Source of the DNA: Pseudomonas sp. S04
Lineage (GTDB): Bacteria; Pseudomonadota; Gammaproteobacteria; Pseudomonadales; Pseudomonadaceae
NCBI RefSeq assembly: GCF_009834545.1
Contig: NZ_CP019427.1
Coordinates: 6,034,670-6,098,669 of the forward strand
Length of the DNA: 64,000 bases
Direction: 5' to 3'
Within the stretch, counting starts at the first letter, position 1. Every line of letters begins with the position of its first letter. Of the stretch, positions 36,016 to 45,905 are shown piece after piece. A program made the position numbers and the translations under genes. The notes below the pieces were generated by a model. It saw only the letters and a list, made by a program, of their open reading frames with translations. It did not search any database and had not been told where the DNA came from.

Positions 36016-37146
36016 ATGCGCGTCCTACATTTCTATAAAACCTATCTGTCGGAAACCGTCGGCGGCATCGAGCACGTGATGTTCGAACTCTGTGAAAGTG
36101 GCGCCGCCCATGGCATCGAGAGCCAGGTGCTGACATTGAGCGCCAACCCCGTGCCGGCGGTTATCCCATTTGGCCAGCACCAGGTGCACCGAGCCAAACT
36201 CGATGTACAGATCGCCTCCACCGGGTTCTCCTACAGCGTGCTCAAACAGTTTCGTGAGCTGGCGGCCGAAGCTGACGTGATCAACTATCACTTCCCCTGG
36301 CCGTTCATGGATGTAGTGCATTTTCTCAGCGGCATGAACAAACCGAGCGTGGTGACCTACCACTCGGACATCATCCGCCAGAAGCTCCTGCTCAAACTCT
36401 ACCAACCGTTGATGACGCGGTTTCTGGCCAGCGCCGATCGGATTGTCGCAGCCTCGCCGAACTACCTGCATACCAGTGAAGTGCTGAAAAAATTCCCGGA
36501 CAAGACCCGGGTCATTCCCTATGGCCTGAACAAGGCCGCCTACCCCAAATCCGACCCTGAGCGTATGGCCCGTTGGCGGGAACGCCTGGGCGAGCGCTTT
36601 TTCCTGTTCGTCGGGGTGATGCGCTACTACAAAGGGCTGCACATCCTGCTCGAAGCCCTCAAGGGTGTCGATTACCCGGTGGTGATCGTCGGTGCCGGGC
36701 CGCTGGAGGCCGAATTGCACGCGCAGGCCGCCGCACTGGGCCTGCGCAATATCCAGTTCCTCGGTCGTCTCGACGATGAGGACAAGGCCGCCTTGCTGGA
36801 GCTGAGCTATGCCATCGTGTTTCCTTCGCACCTGCGCTCGGAAGCCTTTGGCATTTCGCTGCTGGAAGGGGCGATGTATGGCAAACCGATGATCTCCAGT
36901 GAGATCGGTACCGGTACCAGCTATATCAACAGTCACGGCGAAACCGGGCTGGTGGTGCCACCGAGCGATCCTCCGGCCTTGCGCCAGGCCATGCGTACCC
37001 TGTGGGATAACCCGCAACAGGCCGCCGCCATGGGCATCAAGGCCGAGGCTCGTTACCGGCAGTTGTTCAGCGCTGAAGAAATGGGTCGCCAGTGGGCGGC
37101 GCTGTACGAGGAAGTGCTGGCCGAGAAGTCACTGTCCTATGCCTGA
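36016..37146 (+). CDS. wbpZ: D-rhamnosyltransferase WbpZ
   Basis: GT4-family glycosyltransferase of 376 residues that in P. aeruginosa adds the first D-rhamnose to the GlcNAc primer on undecaprenyl diphosphate. It starts with HFYKTYLSETVGGIEHVMFE and has FVGVMRYYKGLHILLEAL and VFPSHLRSEAFGISLLEGAM at the donor site. TAGGAGG lies upstream, inside the end of wbpY. The last 18 nt overlap the convergent PPOX gene. Confidence 0.93.
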   Translation: MRVLHFYKTYLSETVGGIEHVMFELCESGAAHGIESQVLTLSANPVPAVIPFGQHQVHRAKLDVQIASTGFSYSVLKQFRELAAEADVINYHFPWPFMDVVHFLSGMNKPSVVTYHSDIIRQKLLLKLYQPLMTRFLASADRIVAASPNYLHTSEVLKKFPDKTRVIPYGLNKAAYPKSDPERMARWRERLGERFFLFVGVMRYYKGLHILLEALKGVDYPVVIVGAGPLEAELHAQAAALGLRNIQFLGRLDDEDKAALLELSYAIVFPSHLRSEAFGISLLEGAMYGKPMISSEIGTGTSYINSHGETGLVVPPSDPPALRQAMRTLWDNPQQAAAMGIKAEARYRQLFSAEEMGRQWAALYEEVLAEKSLSYA

Positions 37147-38028
37147 ACGGCGCCAGCGTAGAGCCAGCGCCGCCGGACGCCGCACGACCTGCTCCACCTG
37201 CAGCGTCCACAGCCTTTCAGCGCCTTGGCAGGCCGCCACTTGCGGCCCGTCGAGGATGATTTCGCTACGACCACTGAGCTGCAGCACATCACCCGTGGTG
37301 AAATCGATGAACAGCAGCCCCGCTCGGGGATTGAGCAGCAGGTTGCCCAAGGTATTGAAGTGGCGGTTGCCGGCAAAGTCGGGGATGGTCAGGCGATTGC
37401 CCTGCACCTGGACAAAACCGGCCGCACCGCCACGATGGGAAACATCCACCGCCCGTGAGTTATCCACATCCACATAGCTGGCGACAAAAAAGGTGTCGGC
37501 TCTGCGAATCAGCGCCCGGGCCGCGTCATCCAGGGCATCCAGGTAGTGCACGATGCGCGCGGATGGGTCGGCCAGCGGCACTGACTCGAACTGGCGGATC
37601 TGGATGTACTGCGGGCAATTGCCGAAAGACTGCTCAACCGCAACACTCAACCCCAACTCGTCGACCGTCAACACCCGGCCATTGAGGCGGTTGCGCCGAC
37701 GACTGTGCAGTTCGATCCCCAGTAACCCGATCGCCGCGCCGGCCCGTACCTGCGCCGGATCATCGAGACTGGGCAGGCTGTCCAGGCGCAACCGCGCAGG
37801 TTGCGGTGAATGGGCAAAGCCGGGGGGGCCTTCGAGAACGCTGGCCCAAGGATTACCTTGGGCGTCGACTGCACCGAACAGCATGAAGGGTAACTGAGCA
37901 TAGAACTGGCGATGTTGCTCCGGCATCTCGGTGCGGATCACCTTGCGCCCGAACGCCTCCATGCGTTCAGCAACTCCCACCAGGGATTGCAACTGCCGCT
38001 CACCTGCGTGCCAGGGTGAAACGTCCAT
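37129..38028 (-). CDS. PPOX-fold (pyridoxamine 5'-phosphate oxidase-like) flavin-binding protein
   Basis: Protein of 299 residues, start at 38028 (MDVSPWHAGERQLQSLVGV). It contains the split-barrel FMN-binding fold: PFMLFGAVDAQGNPWASVLEG near residue 50, then ADTFFVASYVD and the later NRLTIPDFAGNRHFNTLGNLLLNPRAGLLFID, a typical pyridoxamine-oxidase-like strand-helix pattern. The order suggests a duplicated barrel of the COG3576 type. No ferredoxin domain is fused. The substrate is unknown. It converges on wbpZ (18-nt overlap). Confidence 0.8.
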   Translation of the reverse strand: MDVSPWHAGERQLQSLVGVAERMEAFGRKVIRTEMPEQHRQFYAQLPFMLFGAVDAQGNPWASVLEGPPGFAHSPQPARLRLDSLPSLDDPAQVRAGAAIGLLGIELHSRRRNRLNGRVLTVDELGLSVAVEQSFGNCPQYIQIRQFESVPLADPSARIVHYLDALDDAARALIRRADTFFVASYVDVDNSRAVDVSHRGGAAGFVQVQGNRLTIPDFAGNRHFNTLGNLLLNPRAGLLFIDFTTGDVLQLSGRSEIILDGPQVAACQGAERLWTLQVEQVVRRPAALALRWRRSGIGQ

Positions 38029-38059
38029 CACACAACTCCCCTGCGCACTTGGCGCAGTT

Positions 38060-38683
38060 TCAGGCGGTTTGCAGGCCGGCGACAGTGCGGGGCATCGCCA
38101 CGAAACCCGGCAGCGCTTCGATTCGCGCCAGCCACGCCTGCACGTTGGCGTACTCGTCCAGGGCAACATTGCCTTCCGGGGCGTGGGCGATGTAGCTGTA
38201 GCCGGCAACATCCGCGATGGTCGGCTCGTCACCCACCAGATAGCGGGAGGTGGCGAGCTCCTGATCCATCACCTTGAGCAGTACGTGGGCGCGGGCGATC
38301 ACTTCTTGCGCGTTGTGGGTCGCGCCAAATACTGTGATCAGGCGCGCGGCGGCCGGGCCATAGGCGATTGGCCCGGCCGCCACCGACAACCAGCGCTGCA
38401 CCCGGGCAGCACCCACGGGGTCGGCAGGCAGCCAACGGCCCTGGCCATATTTTTGCGCCAGATACAGCAAAATGGCGTTGGAATCAGCCAGCACCACGCC
38501 TTGATCATCGATCACCGGCACCTGGCCAAACGCATTCAACGCGAGGAAATCGGCTTGCTTGTGCTCACCTTTCGCCAGATCGACAAAAATCAGTTCGGTG
38601 GGCAAATCCAGTAAAGACAGCATCAGCTCCACCCGATGGGCGTGGCCGGAGCGAGGGAAGTTGTAGAGTTTGATGCTGTGCAT
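38060..38683 (-). CDS. Glutathione S-transferase
   Basis: Cytosolic 207-residue GST. The N-terminal thioredoxin domain has [21 protein letters not shown] and the cis-Pro/Ser-bearing [21 protein letters not shown]; the rest is helical. The candidate glutathione-activating Ser is in FPRSGH. CTGGAG is six nt before the ATG. It is 132 nt downstream of the LysR gene at 38816. Confidence 0.9.
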   Translation of the reverse strand: MHSIKLYNFPRSGHAHRVELMLSLLDLPTELIFVDLAKGEHKQADFLALNAFGQVPVIDDQGVVLADSNAILLYLAQKYGQGRWLPADPVGAARVQRWLSVAAGPIAYGPAAARLITVFGATHNAQEVIARAHVLLKVMDQELATSRYLVGDEPTIADVAGYSYIAHAPEGNVALDEYANVQAWLARIEALPGFVAMPRTVAGLQTA

Positions 38684-38815
38684 GGTCGACTCCAGAGGGG
38701 GAAATCGCGCCGCTCAGGAGCGAACCGCGCTGATGGAGTCCATCTTGCGTCAGCTGAAAAAACAACAGAATCACCAGAAAAGGCAATCCACCATTTCACC
38801 CACCGCAATAATTCC

Positions 38816-39718
38816 TCAGCCGCGTAATGCCGGATGCTCGCGCAGCGCCTGCACTGCGTAGTCGACAAAACTGCGCACCCGCGCCGGTGCCTTGCGCCCA
38901 CCTTGATACACCACGTGGATAGGCAACGGCGGCAGCTCAAAATCCTCGAGGACAATTTCCAGCTCACCGGCTGCCACCTTGTCCGCCACCTGATAGGACA
39001 ACACGCGGGTCAACCCCAAGCCTAGGGTTGCTGCCGTGATGGCCGCCTGATTGGCCGTCACCACCATGCGTGGCTCCAGGCGCACACTCATCGAGGCGCC
39101 CGCCGCCATAAAGGGCCAACTGCGCTGCTGCCCGATGGCAGAGGTGGCAATAATCCGCGCGCGGGCGAGTTCCTCTGGGTGCAGGGGGCGACCAAAACGC
39201 CTGAGGTAGTCGGCAGAGCCACACACCACCCGGCGTACCTCACCGACCGCAATCGCGTACTGGCTGCTGTCCGGCAGCTCGCCAATACGCACCGCAACAT
39301 CAACGCCCTCCTCGACCAGGCTCACCACCCGGTCCACCAGCAATGCATTGATGCTGACCTGCGGATACTGCTCAAGAAAGCCCACCACTACCGGCGTGAC
39401 ATACAAATCGCCAAACAGCACCGGCGCGGTAATCGTCAATTGCCCCCGGGGGTCGGCATGGCTACCCGCCGCCGACTCTTCGGCGTCCTGAATGTCGGCG
39501 AGAATCCGTCGACAGTCTTCCAGGTACCGCTGCCCCGCTTCTGTCAGTTGCACAGTGCGCGTGGTGCGAATCAGCAACTGCGCACCGATCCGCACTTCCA
39601 GCGCCGCCACCGCCCGGGTCACGCTGGCAGCCGACAGCCCGAGGCGCCGGGCTGCCGCCGCGAAGCCCTGGTCATGGGCCACGGCCATGAACACCTGCAT
39701 TTCCTGAAAACGGTCCAC
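38816..39718 (-). CDS. LysR-family transcriptional regulator (adjacent to GST)
   Basis: LTTR of 300 residues with a GTG start at 39718 (VDRFQEMQVFMAVAHDQG). The winged HTH (AAARRLGLSAASVTRAVAALE) is intact, and the effector domain begins near residue 85 (LTITAPVLFGDLYV). The sequence resembles the CrgA/AaeR-like group. Its 5' end overlaps the 3' end of the MFS gene by 47 nt, so it is probably transcribed from the MFS promoter. The GST gene downstream is the likely target or companion. Confidence 0.88.
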   Translation of the reverse strand: MDRFQEMQVFMAVAHDQGFAAAARRLGLSAASVTRAVAALEVRIGAQLLIRTTRTVQLTEAGQRYLEDCRRILADIQDAEESAAGSHADPRGQLTITAPVLFGDLYVTPVVVGFLEQYPQVSINALLVDRVVSLVEEGVDVAVRIGELPDSSQYAIAVGEVRRVVCGSADYLRRFGRPLHPEELARARIIATSAIGQQRSWPFMAAGASMSVRLEPRMVVTANQAAITAATLGLGLTRVLSYQVADKVAAGELEIVLEDFELPPLPIHVVYQGGRKAPARVRSFVDYAVQALREHPALRG

Positions 39719-40889
39719 TGCCTGTCCTCGGGCTGGAGTGCTTGGTTTGCAAGAAAAGCACAGAGGCTGCCAACGCAGCAACCAACGCTCCTACTAGCGG
39801 GATGTGCGACAAGCTGCCGAACGCAATGGTGATGCTGCCGAGTACTCCACCCAGTGCTGTGCCCAGGTTGAAGGACGCGATATTCAATCCGGCGGCCACG
39901 GCGGTTGATTCCGGGATATAGCACTGGGCCTGTTTCAGCAGACGCAGTGTCAACATGGTCACGATGGAAAAGAAAAAGACCCCCAATGTGCCGACCAAGA
40001 GCGTCATCATGAGCGCAGAGCCACTAAACCAATAAAGGCCGATCAAGTTTATGGCCAAGCCCGCCAATGCCATCACGGTGCTGCGGTTGGCGTCCATCTT
40101 GTCCACAAGATAGCCGCCAAGCAGATTCCCCACGATGGAGCACAGGCCAAACAGCAGCATGCCCAGACTCAGCCGCTGCACGTCCACCTCGGTGATTCTC
40201 AGCAAGTAGGGAGAGACGAAGGTGAAGAATGAAAAGGTCGCAATGCTCACGAGTACGCCGATGCCGGCGGTGATGAGCAATTGCGGATGGGTGATGGCCT
40301 TGATCCCTTTCCATGCGCTCGCTTGCCTGCTCTCCGAAGGCTCTGTGCTGCTGGTCATGAAAAGCAGCAGTCCGAGCATGCTCAACAGGCTGAGTACCCC
40401 GATAGACAGGAAAATGCCCCGCCATGACCAGATGCTGCCCAGAAACGTGCCAATCGGGACGCCGAAGGCGAGCGCGAGGGTCAATCCTATCCACACCACG
40501 GATAGCGCCCGTCCCGAACGCTTCTGATCAACCAGCTTCGTCGCGGCATCCGATGCTACCGCCATGAAAACACCATGGCCCAGGCCCACCAGAAACCGGA
40601 TCACCAGCAGCATCGACAGATTCGGCGAAAGGCTCATCAGCACACTGCCGACAGCGAGGACCGCCATGGCAAGCATCAGAATGTGCTTGTCCCTCCAATG
40701 CGAGACGAGGGCTGTGATGAACGGTGCGCCAATGGCTGCGCCCATGGCATAAGCGGCAATAGCGGTGCCAACTGCAGCAATTTTTGAGTCGAGGTCGGCC
40801 GCGATGGCGGAAACCAAACCTGCGACGACAAACTCGGAGAGGCCGAATGCAAAGGTACACAATGAAAAGACATAAATGGCGGCAGGCAT
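39672..40889 (-). CDS. MFS transporter (DHA1/AraJ type)
   Basis: Twelve-segment major facilitator of 405 residues. It starts MPAAIYVFSLCTFAFGLSEFVVAGL and has the loop 2-3 element SHWRDKHILM and VRFLVGLGHGVFMAVASDAA. These resemble AraJ/YdhP-type sugar or drug efflux proteins. Codon use is looser and GC lower than in neighbours, suggesting more recent acquisition. The last ~15 residues (GSGPFSGNAGVHGRGP) come from overlap with the lysR 5' end and may not be ancestral. Confidence 0.87.
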   Translation of the reverse strand: MPAAIYVFSLCTFAFGLSEFVVAGLVSAIAADLDSKIAAVGTAIAAYAMGAAIGAPFITALVSHWRDKHILMLAMAVLAVGSVLMSLSPNLSMLLVIRFLVGLGHGVFMAVASDAATKLVDQKRSGRALSVVWIGLTLALAFGVPIGTFLGSIWSWRGIFLSIGVLSLLSMLGLLLFMTSSTEPSESRQASAWKGIKAITHPQLLITAGIGVLVSIATFSFFTFVSPYLLRITEVDVQRLSLGMLLFGLCSIVGNLLGGYLVDKMDANRSTVMALAGLAINLIGLYWFSGSALMMTLLVGTLGVFFFSIVTMLTLRLLKQAQCYIPESTAVAAGLNIASFNLGTALGGVLGSITIAFGSLSHIPLVGALVAALAASVLFLQTKHSSPRTGSGPFSGNAGVHGRGP

Positions 40890-41018
40890 GGCAGTCCCTG
40901 GTTCGACAATAGTGGAGTGACCTTGGGCTCACTCTGGGATCGGGTGCTGCCGTACAGTAGTGCCAGTGCCTATGTTGGTAAAATACTGTTTTTATCGCGA
41001 AACAAGACGCTGAACGTC

Positions 41019-41930
41019 TCAATGGGTCAGTGGCAGAACAGCGCCTCGGACTGCCTCGACTAGCCGGTCCCGGATCGGCGAGTCCTGATTCGCGTTCCAC
41101 GCCATCAGCAGGTCCAAATGCAGCAGTTCTTCGGGCGCATCCACGATGATGGGGCGAAAGACAATGTCTTCGTGCATTCCTATCGCCAGCGATGCGGGTA
41201 CCAGGGCAATGCCGAACCCGCTGGCCACTAACGCGATCAAGGTTTGCAATTGCCGTGCTTGTTGAACAATGTTTGGCAGGAACCCTGCGGCTTGGCAAAG
41301 ACCGATAAGTTGATCGTGAAAGCCTTGCCCCAGCGGTCGGGGCGATGCCACGAAAGCCTCGTCCTTGAGTAACGCCAACTCGATGGATGCGTGATCCTCA
41401 AGCCGATGCCCAGCAGGCAGCGCGACGCATATCGGCTCACGCAGGATAGTCTCGAAGCGCAGATGAGGCGTGGTCGTCCCCGGTGTGCGCATGAAGCCGA
41501 TATCAGCAGCGCCGCTCTCCAGCGCCTCCACCTGCTCGTGGGTCGTGGCCTCCTTCATGGTAAACGCTACCCCTGGCGACGCGAGCCGGAAGCCGCGTAG
41601 CGCCCGCAGCAACGGGGCATAGGACACAATGTTGATGAATGTCATCGTGAGGTGGCCCTCGAGCCCTTCGGCGACACGCCGGGTATGCGTCACGCCCTCA
41701 TCGAGAGACTGAAGAATGCACCTGGCAGTCTGCAGAAACGCTGTGCCGGCAGGCGTCAACAATACGCTGCGGTTCGTGCGCTCGAACAGCGGGAAACCAA
41801 TCTCGCTCTCCAGCCGGCGAATGGCTTGGCTCAGGGGCGGCTGAGCCATATGCAGGCGCACCGCAGCCCGATTGAAGTGCAGTTCTTCGGCAACGGCAAT
41901 GAACTGCTGTAGCAGGCGAGTTTCGATCAT
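41019..41930 (-). CDS. LysR-family transcriptional regulator (upstream of MFS gene)
   Basis: LTTR of 303 residues, start at 41930 with GGAGG six nt upstream. HTH region NRAAVRLHMAQPPLSQAIRRLE; effector domain LTMTFINIVSYAPLLRALRGF. The sequence resembles the CbbR/BenM-like group that responds to small aromatic or organic acids. It lies 129 nt upstream of the codirectional MFS gene, which it probably controls. Confidence 0.88.
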   Translation of the reverse strand: MIETRLLQQFIAVAEELHFNRAAVRLHMAQPPLSQAIRRLESEIGFPLFERTNRSVLLTPAGTAFLQTARCILQSLDEGVTHTRRVAEGLEGHLTMTFINIVSYAPLLRALRGFRLASPGVAFTMKEATTHEQVEALESGAADIGFMRTPGTTTPHLRFETILREPICVALPAGHRLEDHASIELALLKDEAFVASPRPLGQGFHDQLIGLCQAAGFLPNIVQQARQLQTLIALVASGFGIALVPASLAIGMHEDIVFRPIIVDAPEELLHLDLLMAWNANQDSPIRDRLVEAVRGAVLPLTH

Positions 41931-42065
41931 TGAAACCTCCAAAGTCTTATTGATTTGATCATTCTGACTGATAGTCGGCTTCATCGAGGCTTGAGCGCTT
42001 GACGGGTTCGGGTTCGGCATTACTCGCGATATGTCTTAAAATAGCCGGTTGCCGAAAGAACCGTC

Positions 42066-43028
42066 ATGGCCATAGCCATGAAGGGCTTTCATCCTTTACA
42101 AATAAATGTGGTGAAGATGAACAAGCCTTTCATTTCGCTGTGCCCTGAAATTACTCGGGCGCACGCACTGACGCTGATGGATTGGTTGGAGGATGAGCGC
42201 GTCACCTGCTATCTGAGCGATTCGCGTGATGTTTCCCGCTCCATCGAGCAAGTCATCGATCGGACTCAATCGCCGATCCTGACCCATCTATTCAACCGGG
42301 GCGGCCGATTCTTCATGGCTTATGACCGGTATGACGCCCCGGTGGGCTTTGTCCGTCTGATCAAGACCGGCTCAAATTGCGAGATAGTCCTGGTCATCGG
42401 AGACAGCGACAAATGGGGCCGAAACCTTGGCGCCCGCACGATCCGCGAAGGCATGAAACTGGCCTTCCTCGACATTCGGGCCGAGAAGCTCATCGCCAAG
42501 ATCCACCCGGACAACGCGCGCTCGCTGAAAGCCTTTCTGCGCAGCGGCTTTGTGCTTGAGAGCGAAACGCCGACATTGAAGTCATTTTCCATGACGGCGG
42601 GGCGCTACCTCCAGCGCTTGCGCGAAGGTGCCGTTGACGACTCCACCAGGATCTACATCACTGAAATCGACAAGGCCAGGCTCGAGAGTCTAATCGTGCT
42701 CGAGCAAGGCCCGACCGTGGTTGAACTCGAACATGAGCTTGAGCGAGCCATTGTCGTCAAGCCGCAGCAGGTGGCGTGCAATGTCGTCACGATGAACTCC
42801 AGGGCCTTGCTGCAGCTGGACGACGAAGAGATCGAAGTGGTCCTGGTCTACCCCGAAGACGCGGACAGCAACGCAGGGAAGCATTCCGTGTATTCCGACA
42901 TCGGCGCCGCCATCCTGGGCTATCAGGAGGGGGACGCCATCGACTGGCGAATTTCTGACCGAACCCGCCGGATTGAAATCAGGAAAGTGCTTTACCAGCC
43001 GGAGGCGGCGGGCGATTACCACCTGTAA
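42066..43028 (+). CDS. GNAT acetyltransferase-Rnk fusion protein
   Basis: Two-domain protein of 320 residues. Residues ~22-185 are a GNAT N-acetyltransferase fold: GFVRLIKTGSNCEIVLVIGD, then the acetyl-CoA-binding WGRNLGARTIREGMKLAF and IAKIHPDNARSLKAFLRSGF. Residues ~196-320 match Rnk, the GreA/B-like regulator of nucleoside diphosphate kinase that binds RNA polymerase: an N-terminal coiled region (PTVVELEHELERA) and the C-terminal core NVVTMNSRALLQL, SDIGAAILGYQEGD, QPEAAGDYHL. The coiled region is short, as in Rnk. The start is uncertain: ATG 42066 gives 320 residues, ATG 42117 (MNKPFISLCPE) gives 303. A terminator follows at 43062. Not next to any enzyme of obvious relevance. Confidence 0.85.
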   Translation: MAIAMKGFHPLQINVVKMNKPFISLCPEITRAHALTLMDWLEDERVTCYLSDSRDVSRSIEQVIDRTQSPILTHLFNRGGRFFMAYDRYDAPVGFVRLIKTGSNCEIVLVIGDSDKWGRNLGARTIREGMKLAFLDIRAEKLIAKIHPDNARSLKAFLRSGFVLESETPTLKSFSMTAGRYLQRLREGAVDDSTRIYITEIDKARLESLIVLEQGPTVVELEHELERAIVVKPQQVACNVVTMNSRALLQLDDEEIEVVLVYPEDADSNAGKHSVYSDIGAAILGYQEGDAIDWRISDRTRRIEIRKVLYQPEAAGDYHL

Positions 43029-43061
43029 TTGCGTCTTTTACTCAGTGTTCGTCCATCAGGC

Positions 43062-43091
43062 GCGAGGATCCCCGCAGGACGGGGGCCTCGC
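43062..43091 (+). terminator. Terminator after the GNAT-Rnk gene
   Basis: GCGAGG and CCCCG arms pair with CGGGG and CCTCGC across a short loop, followed by TTT. A few unpaired bases break the stem. It lies 34 nt after the stop codon and between convergent genes, so it may also serve glmS in reverse. Confidence 0.75.
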
Positions 43092-43134
43092 TTTGCGTGC
43101 CTGAACGGGCCGTTGTTATTTCGCTGTGGATAAC

Positions 43135-44967
43135 TTATTCCACAGTCACCGACTTCGCCAGGTTGCGTGGCTGGTCGACGTCAGTGCCCTTGAGCACGGC
43201 GACGTAGTACGAGAGCAGTTGCAACGGAATGGTGTAGAGGATCGGCGACAGGATGTCGTGAATGTGCGGCATGTTCACCACGTGGGTGCCTTCGCCGTTG
43301 CTCATGCCGGCTTTCTCGTCGGCAAACACGATCAACTGGCCGCCACGGGCGCGAACTTCCTGCAGGTTGGATTTGAGTTTCTCCAGCAGCTCGTTGTTCG
43401 GCGCCACGGTGACCACTGGCATATCGTTGTCGACCAGGGCCAATGGGCCGTGCTTGAGCTCGCCCGCCGGGTAGGCTTCGGCGTGGATGTAGGAGATTTC
43501 CTTGAGCTTGAGCGCCCCTTCCATCGCCACCGGGAACTGTGCGCCACGGCCCAGGAACAGCGTGTGGTGCTTCTCGGCGAACAGTTCCGCGACTTTCTCG
43601 ACGATACCGTCCATGGCCAGGGCTTCGCCCAGGCGAATTGGCAGGCGACGCAGTTCTTCGACCAGTTCGGCTTCCACGCCTGGGGCGAGGGTGCCGCGGA
43701 CCTGACCCAGGGACAGGGTCAACAGCAACAGGCCGACCAGTTGGGTGGTGAACGCTTTGGTCGAAGCCACGCCAATTTCACGACCGGCCTGGGTCAGCAG
43801 GGTCAGGTCGGATTCACGCACCAGCGAGCTGATACCGACGTTGCAGATCGCCAGGCTGGCGAGGAAGCCCAGTTCCTTGGCGTTACGCAGGGCGGCCAGG
43901 GTGTCGGCGGTCTCGCCGGACTGGGAGATGGTCACGAACAGGGAATCGGGTTGCACCACCACCTTGCGATAGCGGAACTCGCTGGCGACTTCGACCTGGC
44001 ACGGGATCCCCGCCAGCTCTTCGAGCCAGTACCGGGCAACCATGCCGGCGTGGTAACTGGTGCCACAGGCAACAATCTGCACGTTGCGCACTTTGGCGAA
44101 GAGCTCGGCGGCTTGCGGGCCAAAGGCCTGTACCAGTACCTGGTTCTGGCTCAGGCGCCCTTCCAGGGTGCGCTGGACCACGGACGGCTGCTCGTGGATT
44201 TCCTTGAGCATGAAGTGCCGGTACTCGCCCTTCTCGGCCGATTCGGCGTTGTCGCGGTACTGCACCGACTCGCGTTCCACGGCCTTGCCGTCGACATCCC
44301 AGATCTTCACGCGGTCACGCTGGATTTCGGCGATGTCGCCTTCTTCCAGGTACATGAAGCGGTCGGTGACCTGACGCAGGGCCAGTTGGTCGGAAGCCAG
44401 GAAGTTCTCGCCCAGGCCGAGGCCGATCACCAGCGGGCTGCCACTGCGGGCGGCAACCAGGCGATCCGGCTGTTGGGCGCTGATCACGGCCAGGCCATAG
44501 GCACCGTGCAGTTCCTTGACCGTGGCCTTGAGGGCGGCGGTCAGGTCCGGCTGGTCCTTGAGCTTGTGGTTGAGCAGGTGGGCGATGACTTCGGTATCGG
44601 TGTCCGAGGTGAACACATAACCCAAGGCCTTGAGTTGTTCACGCAGGGCTTCGTGGTTCTCGATGATGCCGTTGTGCACCACCGCCAGGTCGCCGGAAAA
44701 ATGCGGGTGGGCGTTACGTTCGCACGGGGCGCCGTGAGTTGCCCAGCGGGTGTGGGCGATACCCAGGCGGCCGACCAGTGGTGTGGTTTCCAGGGCCTGC
44801 TCCAGTTCGCTGACCTTGCCCGGCCGACGCACGCGCTCCAACGTATTGTCGTTGGTGAAGACTGCCACACCGGCGCTGTCATAGCCGCGGTATTCGAGGC
44901 GCTTGAGGCCTTCGAGCAAAATGGCGGTGATATTACGTTCCGCAACTGCGCCGACAATTCCACACAT
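43135..44967 (-). CDS. glmS: Glutamine--fructose-6-phosphate aminotransferase GlmS
   Basis: Makes glucosamine-6-phosphate from fructose-6-phosphate and glutamine, entering UDP-GlcNAc synthesis. It has 610 residues. The N-terminal nucleophile is Cys2 in [12 protein letters not shown], followed by the class II glutaminase domain with HTRWATHG; the two SIS isomerase domains include CGTSYHAG and [14 protein letters not shown], and the C-terminus is [18 protein letters not shown]. Only one base separates it from glmR, so there is no glmS ribozyme upstream. Confidence 0.97.
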   Translation of the reverse strand: MCGIVGAVAERNITAILLEGLKRLEYRGYDSAGVAVFTNDNTLERVRRPGKVSELEQALETTPLVGRLGIAHTRWATHGAPCERNAHPHFSGDLAVVHNGIIENHEALREQLKALGYVFTSDTDTEVIAHLLNHKLKDQPDLTAALKATVKELHGAYGLAVISAQQPDRLVAARSGSPLVIGLGLGENFLASDQLALRQVTDRFMYLEEGDIAEIQRDRVKIWDVDGKAVERESVQYRDNAESAEKGEYRHFMLKEIHEQPSVVQRTLEGRLSQNQVLVQAFGPQAAELFAKVRNVQIVACGTSYHAGMVARYWLEELAGIPCQVEVASEFRYRKVVVQPDSLFVTISQSGETADTLAALRNAKELGFLASLAICNVGISSLVRESDLTLLTQAGREIGVASTKAFTTQLVGLLLLTLSLGQVRGTLAPGVEAELVEELRRLPIRLGEALAMDGIVEKVAELFAEKHHTLFLGRGAQFPVAMEGALKLKEISYIHAEAYPAGELKHGPLALVDNDMPVVTVAPNNELLEKLKSNLQEVRARGGQLIVFADEKAGMSNGEGTHVVNMPHIHDILSPILYTIPLQLLSYYVAVLKGTDVDQPRNLAKSVTVE

Positions 44968-44968
44968 G

Positions 44969-45745
44969 CTATTTCTCCTGGCTGACTGCCGCGCAAATCA
45001 AGTGAATGCCGCGGGCCTGAATCTGATCGCGCGCTTCGATGGGCAGGCGGTCATCGGTAATAAGGGTATGGACGCTGCTCCATGGCAGCTCCAGGTTAGG
45101 GATCTTGCGTCCGATCTTGTCGGATTCGACCATCACGATCACTTCGCGGGCTACATCGGCCATGACCCGGCTGAGGCCGAGTAGCTCATTGAAGGTGGTG
45201 GTACCGCGCACCAGGTCGATGCCGTCGGCACCGATGAACAACTGGTCAAAATCATAAGAGCGCAGGACCTGTTCGGCCACCTGCCCCTGGAATGACTCTG
45301 AATGTGGGTCCCAGGTTCCGCCGGTCATCAACAGCACAGGCTCGTGTTCCAATTCGCTCAAGGCGTTGGCCACATGCAGGGAGTTGGTCATGACCACCAG
45401 ACCGGGCTGCAGGCCCAACTGGGGAATCATCGCTGCTGTGGTACTGCCACTGTCGATGATGATGCGCGCATGCTCGCGAATCCGCTGTACGGCGGCGCGA
45501 GCGATGGCCTGTTTGTACTGGGAAACCGGCTGGCCGGGATCGCTGACCAGCTCCTGGGGCATGGTGATTGCGCCGCCATAACGGCGCAGCAGCAGGCCAT
45601 GGCTTTCCAGTGCAGCCAGATCCTTGCGTATCGTCACTTCCGAGGTTTCGAAGCGTTTGGCCAACTCATCCACACTGACTTCACCCTGCTCGGTGAGCAA
45701 GGCAAGGATATTGTGTCGGCGTAGGGGCGTGTTGCGTTTCGACAT
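44969..45745 (-). CDS. glmR: DeoR-family regulator GlmR
   Basis: DeoR-type repressor of 258 residues, cotranscribed with glmS. The HTH is near residues 18-45 ([21 protein letters not shown]). The effector domain ([13 protein letters not shown] through [13 protein letters not shown]) is the sugar-phosphate-binding SIS-like fold. The PAO1 orthologue PA5550 is annotated glmR and linked to amino-sugar metabolism. It lies between glmU and glmS, with a REP hairpin in the upstream gap. Confidence 0.9.
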   Translation of the reverse strand: MSKRNTPLRRHNILALLTEQGEVSVDELAKRFETSEVTIRKDLAALESHGLLLRRYGGAITMPQELVSDPGQPVSQYKQAIARAAVQRIREHARIIIDSGSTTAAMIPQLGLQPGLVVMTNSLHVANALSELEHEPVLLMTGGTWDPHSESFQGQVAEQVLRSYDFDQLFIGADGIDLVRGTTTFNELLGLSRVMADVAREVIVMVESDKIGRKIPNLELPWSSVHTLITDDRLPIEARDQIQARGIHLICAAVSQEK

Positions 45746-45831
45746 GGTTCGGTAAGTTTCGTTTCGAAAGATAACGAAAGCAATAAAAACCTATCAGCGA
45801 AACTTCGTCAAGCGGGAAAGAAGAAAAAAGC

Positions 45832-45877
45832 TTCGCGGGCAAGCCTTGCTCCTACCAGGAGAAGGCTTGCCCGCGAA
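45832..45877. repeat. Near-perfect REP hairpin between glmR and glmU
   Basis: Arms TTCGCGGGCAAGCCTT (45832-45847) and AAGGCTTGCCCGCGAA (45862-45877) are exact reverse complements. The interior CTCCT-ACC-AGGAG extends pairing almost to a 3-nt loop. It lies downstream of glmU and upstream of glmR, so it may act as a terminator or RNA stabiliser for glmU. Confidence 0.9.
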
Positions 45878-45905
45878 TAGAGTGGATCATGAGCCTGTGG
45901 ATAAA

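Noticed and set aside
44968-44971. glmS ribozyme upstream of glmS
   Set aside because: Only one base separates glmR from glmS, leaving no space for the ribozyme.
43126-44985. Long open frame (619 codons) opposite glmS
   Set aside because: Antisense shadow of glmS; low-complexity composition and no start signal.
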